DNA from: Dehalococcoidales bacterium
Lineage (GTDB): Bacteria > Chloroflexota > Dehalococcoidia > Dehalococcoidales > UBA2162
DNA length: 64,000 nt
Direction of reading: 5' to 3'
Assembly (NCBI GenBank): GCA_016932435.1
Contig: JAFGCW010000048.1
Span: 47,217-111,216 of the forward strand
Positions 62,857 to 64,000 of this stretch are shown here, one piece after another. The notes under the pieces are model-generated. The model worked only from the letters and a program-made list of their open reading frames with translations. It had not been told where the DNA came from and ran no database searches. Within the stretch, counting starts at the first letter, position 1. The number at the start of each line of letters is the position of its first letter. A program made the translations under genes and the position numbers.

Positions 62857-63786
62857 TTGGATACTTTAAAAAACGTACTCATTTATATAGATTCCAGTGT
62901 ACCTGTTTTTTCATCACGGCTTATGAAAATGATGGAAGGTTCCAAGATTCATATGGCAGAACTTCCACTGCCTAAAAAATACAGAGACGTTCCGAAGTGG
63001 ATCTGGAACTTGTTCAGGTCAAGACCTAAATTAATTCATTACCTATACGGAGGACATCACCCTCTTGTTTATATAATATCCAAACTTCTTGGGAAAACGG
63101 TATTAATTCATTGGATAGGCTCAGATGTGATACAGGCTAGGTCTAACAGAAACTGGTTTTATAAACGCTTGCGAATAACTGCATATAGATTAGTCGACCA
63201 GCATCTAGTAGATTTTCAACCTTTGGCTGATGAACTACGTTTAGTAGGAATACAAGCGACGCTTATTTCTCTTCCTCCCAATATTCCTGTGAAAAAACAA
63301 GATATTTTCTGGCCGGTGGACAACGTGATTTTTGTGTATATGCCGGAGGAAAAGCAGGAATTTTATGGGAGTGAAATTACTTTTCGGTTAATGAAAGATT
63401 TGCCAGATACACATTTTCTCATCACCGGACACAATGGTAAAAATGCTCCTCAAGCTCCAAATATAGAATATTTAGGTTGGACTAACGATATTGAGGTTGT
63501 TTGGAAAAGAATAAAAGTGTATCTTCGTCTGACAAAACATGATGGCTTGTCTCATACGGTAATTGAAGCGTTATCCCGGGCTAAACATGTAGTTTGGTCC
63601 TATGAGTTTCCATATTGTTATCAAGCTCAATCTTTTGATGCAGCGAAAAATGCATTGATAAAAATACTTTCGAGTAACAAGCCTAATCTTGATGGAATGC
63701 ATTACGTCTATGAGCAATATAAATTCTCGAAACTTACTCAGGATTATAAGACTATTTACACACATTTTACAGCTAGGAAAAAGTAA
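62857..63786 (+). CDS. Probable glycosyltransferase (GT4-like, divergent)
   Basis: 309 residues. YLYGGHHPLVYIISKLLGKTVLIHWIGSD forms an N-terminal domain edge and LTKHDGLSHTVIEALSRAKHVVWS resembles the donor-site helix of GT4 enzymes. Otherwise weakly conserved. TTG start; no ribosome site seen. It ends the sugar cluster inside the window. Confidence 0.65.
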   Translation: MDTLKNVLIYIDSSVPVFSSRLMKMMEGSKIHMAELPLPKKYRDVPKWIWNLFRSRPKLIHYLYGGHHPLVYIISKLLGKTVLIHWIGSDVIQARSNRNWFYKRLRITAYRLVDQHLVDFQPLADELRLVGIQATLISLPPNIPVKKQDIFWPVDNVIFVYMPEEKQEFYGSEITFRLMKDLPDTHFLITGHNGKNAPQAPNIEYLGWTNDIEVVWKRIKVYLRLTKHDGLSHTVIEALSRAKHVVWSYEFPYCYQAQSFDAAKNALIKILSSNKPNLDGMHYVYEQYKFSKLTQDYKTIYTHFTARKK

Positions 63787-63920
63787 TGATAGAAAAGTCT
63801 TATTTAATCTAATGTGAACTAAAAGGCCGATGGGACCTGGTAAGTCGGTACCAACTTTCTCATTAATACCAGAAAATAAGGAAGGTTAAGGAAAGAACTA
63901 AGAGACAAAGGTAGTTGGAT

Positions 63921-64000
63921 ATTCCGGTGCGGCGGAGCCGCAGTTCCGGTGGGGGGTGAGCCAGTGTTCCAGTCCTGCGGAGCCACCGTTCCGGTCATGG
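63921..64000. repeat. Start of a GC-rich tandem repeat array of about 22-bp units
   Basis: Successive units begin ATTCCGGT (63921), GTTCCGGT (63943), GTTCCAGT (63966) and GTTCCGGT (63988) and contain GGAGCC or TGAGCC about 13 bases later. The first unit includes the palindrome TGCGGC-GGA-GCCGCA (63928-63942). Composition jumps from AT-rich to GC-rich at the array edge. It continues past the window. The preceding 134 bases hold no gene. Confidence 0.65.

Noticed and set aside
63921..64000. CRISPR array
   Set aside because: Units are contiguous imperfect repeats of about 22 bp without unique spacers, and no cas gene is nearby.

Overview
The window looks like a chromosomal segment of a bacterium of the phylum Chloroflexota, probably class Dehalococcoidia. 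That placement is an inference from gene content and protein character and has not been tested by phylogeny. The content behind it: rplU-rpmA-rpmE followed by a DUF1385 membrane protein, a RecG with a long N-terminal extension, a GuaB3-type IMP dehydrogenase-like protein, a GH3-family adenylating enzyme, and a FakA/FakB pair beside rpmB. Base composition is near the middle of the range for roughly the first 48 kb. It becomes patchy and more AT-rich in the sugar and surface-polymer region from about 48.9 kb to the end. I saw no rRNA, tRNA, CRISPR array, transposase or phage gene.

Layout. 1-1 kb: end of a probable ABC ATPase gene and a ProW-like glycine betaine/proline permease. 1.2-3.2 kb: ribosomal proteins L21, L27 and L31, then DUF1385. 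3.2-9 kb: hisI, a GNAT acetyltransferase, hisA, trpS, a pentapeptide-repeat protein, a gamma-carbonic-anhydrase-like hexapeptide protein and argS. 9-15.4 kb: a membrane-anchored methyltransferase, recG, a DegV/FakB protein and a FakA-like kinase, all on the minus strand, then rpmB on the plus strand. 15.4-23.2 kb: a minus-strand biosynthetic run in transcription order argJ, ilvC, argB, argD, argG, argH, rpe. 23.3-27.8 kb: plus-strand thiL, tsaE, a membrane MutS-like ATPase, tsaB and ndk. 27.8-34.7 kb: rsfS, a MATE transporter with its MarR regulator, an endonuclease IV-like TIM barrel, ftsH, moaE and a polyprenyl synthetase. 34.7-44 kb: metG, a small zinc-finger-like protein, rsmI, guaB3, a methyltransferase, an unknown 239-residue protein, a class V aminotransferase and a NatAB-like ABC exporter. 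44-48.7 kb: a ribbon-helix-helix protein behind a duplicated promoter, the GH3 enzyme, a multi-helix sensor kinase and a receiver-only response regulator. 48.9-63.8 kb: nucleotide-sugar and glycan genes. These comprise a WbpG-like amidotransferase, aminotransferase, acetyltransferase, Gfo/Idh oxidoreductase and nucleotide-sugar dehydrogenase (together a WbpA/B/E/D-like 2,3-diamino-uronate route), an MsbA-like ABC exporter, three glycosyltransferases, a methyltransferase, a LegB-like 4,6-dehydratase, a nucleotidyltransferase and a second sugar aminotransferase. The last 80 bases begin a GC-rich array of tandem repeats of about 22 bp that runs off the window.

Two expression patterns stand out. 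First, three genes of the translation machinery (rplU, argS, rsfS) have no usable ATG, GTG or TTG where the protein family begins. Each has a strong Shine-Dalgarno sequence at or near normal distance from a rare codon: AUU for rplU, ACG (or AUU) for argS, CUG for rsfS. Second, at least six genes have a consensus -10 box only 6-10 nt before the ATG and no Shine-Dalgarno sequence, which implies leaderless or nearly leaderless mRNAs. Other points for follow-up are a gamma-CA-like protein lacking one zinc-ligand histidine, the membrane MutS-like gene between tsaE and tsaB, and the RHH/GH3/sensor-kinase/truncated-regulator block.
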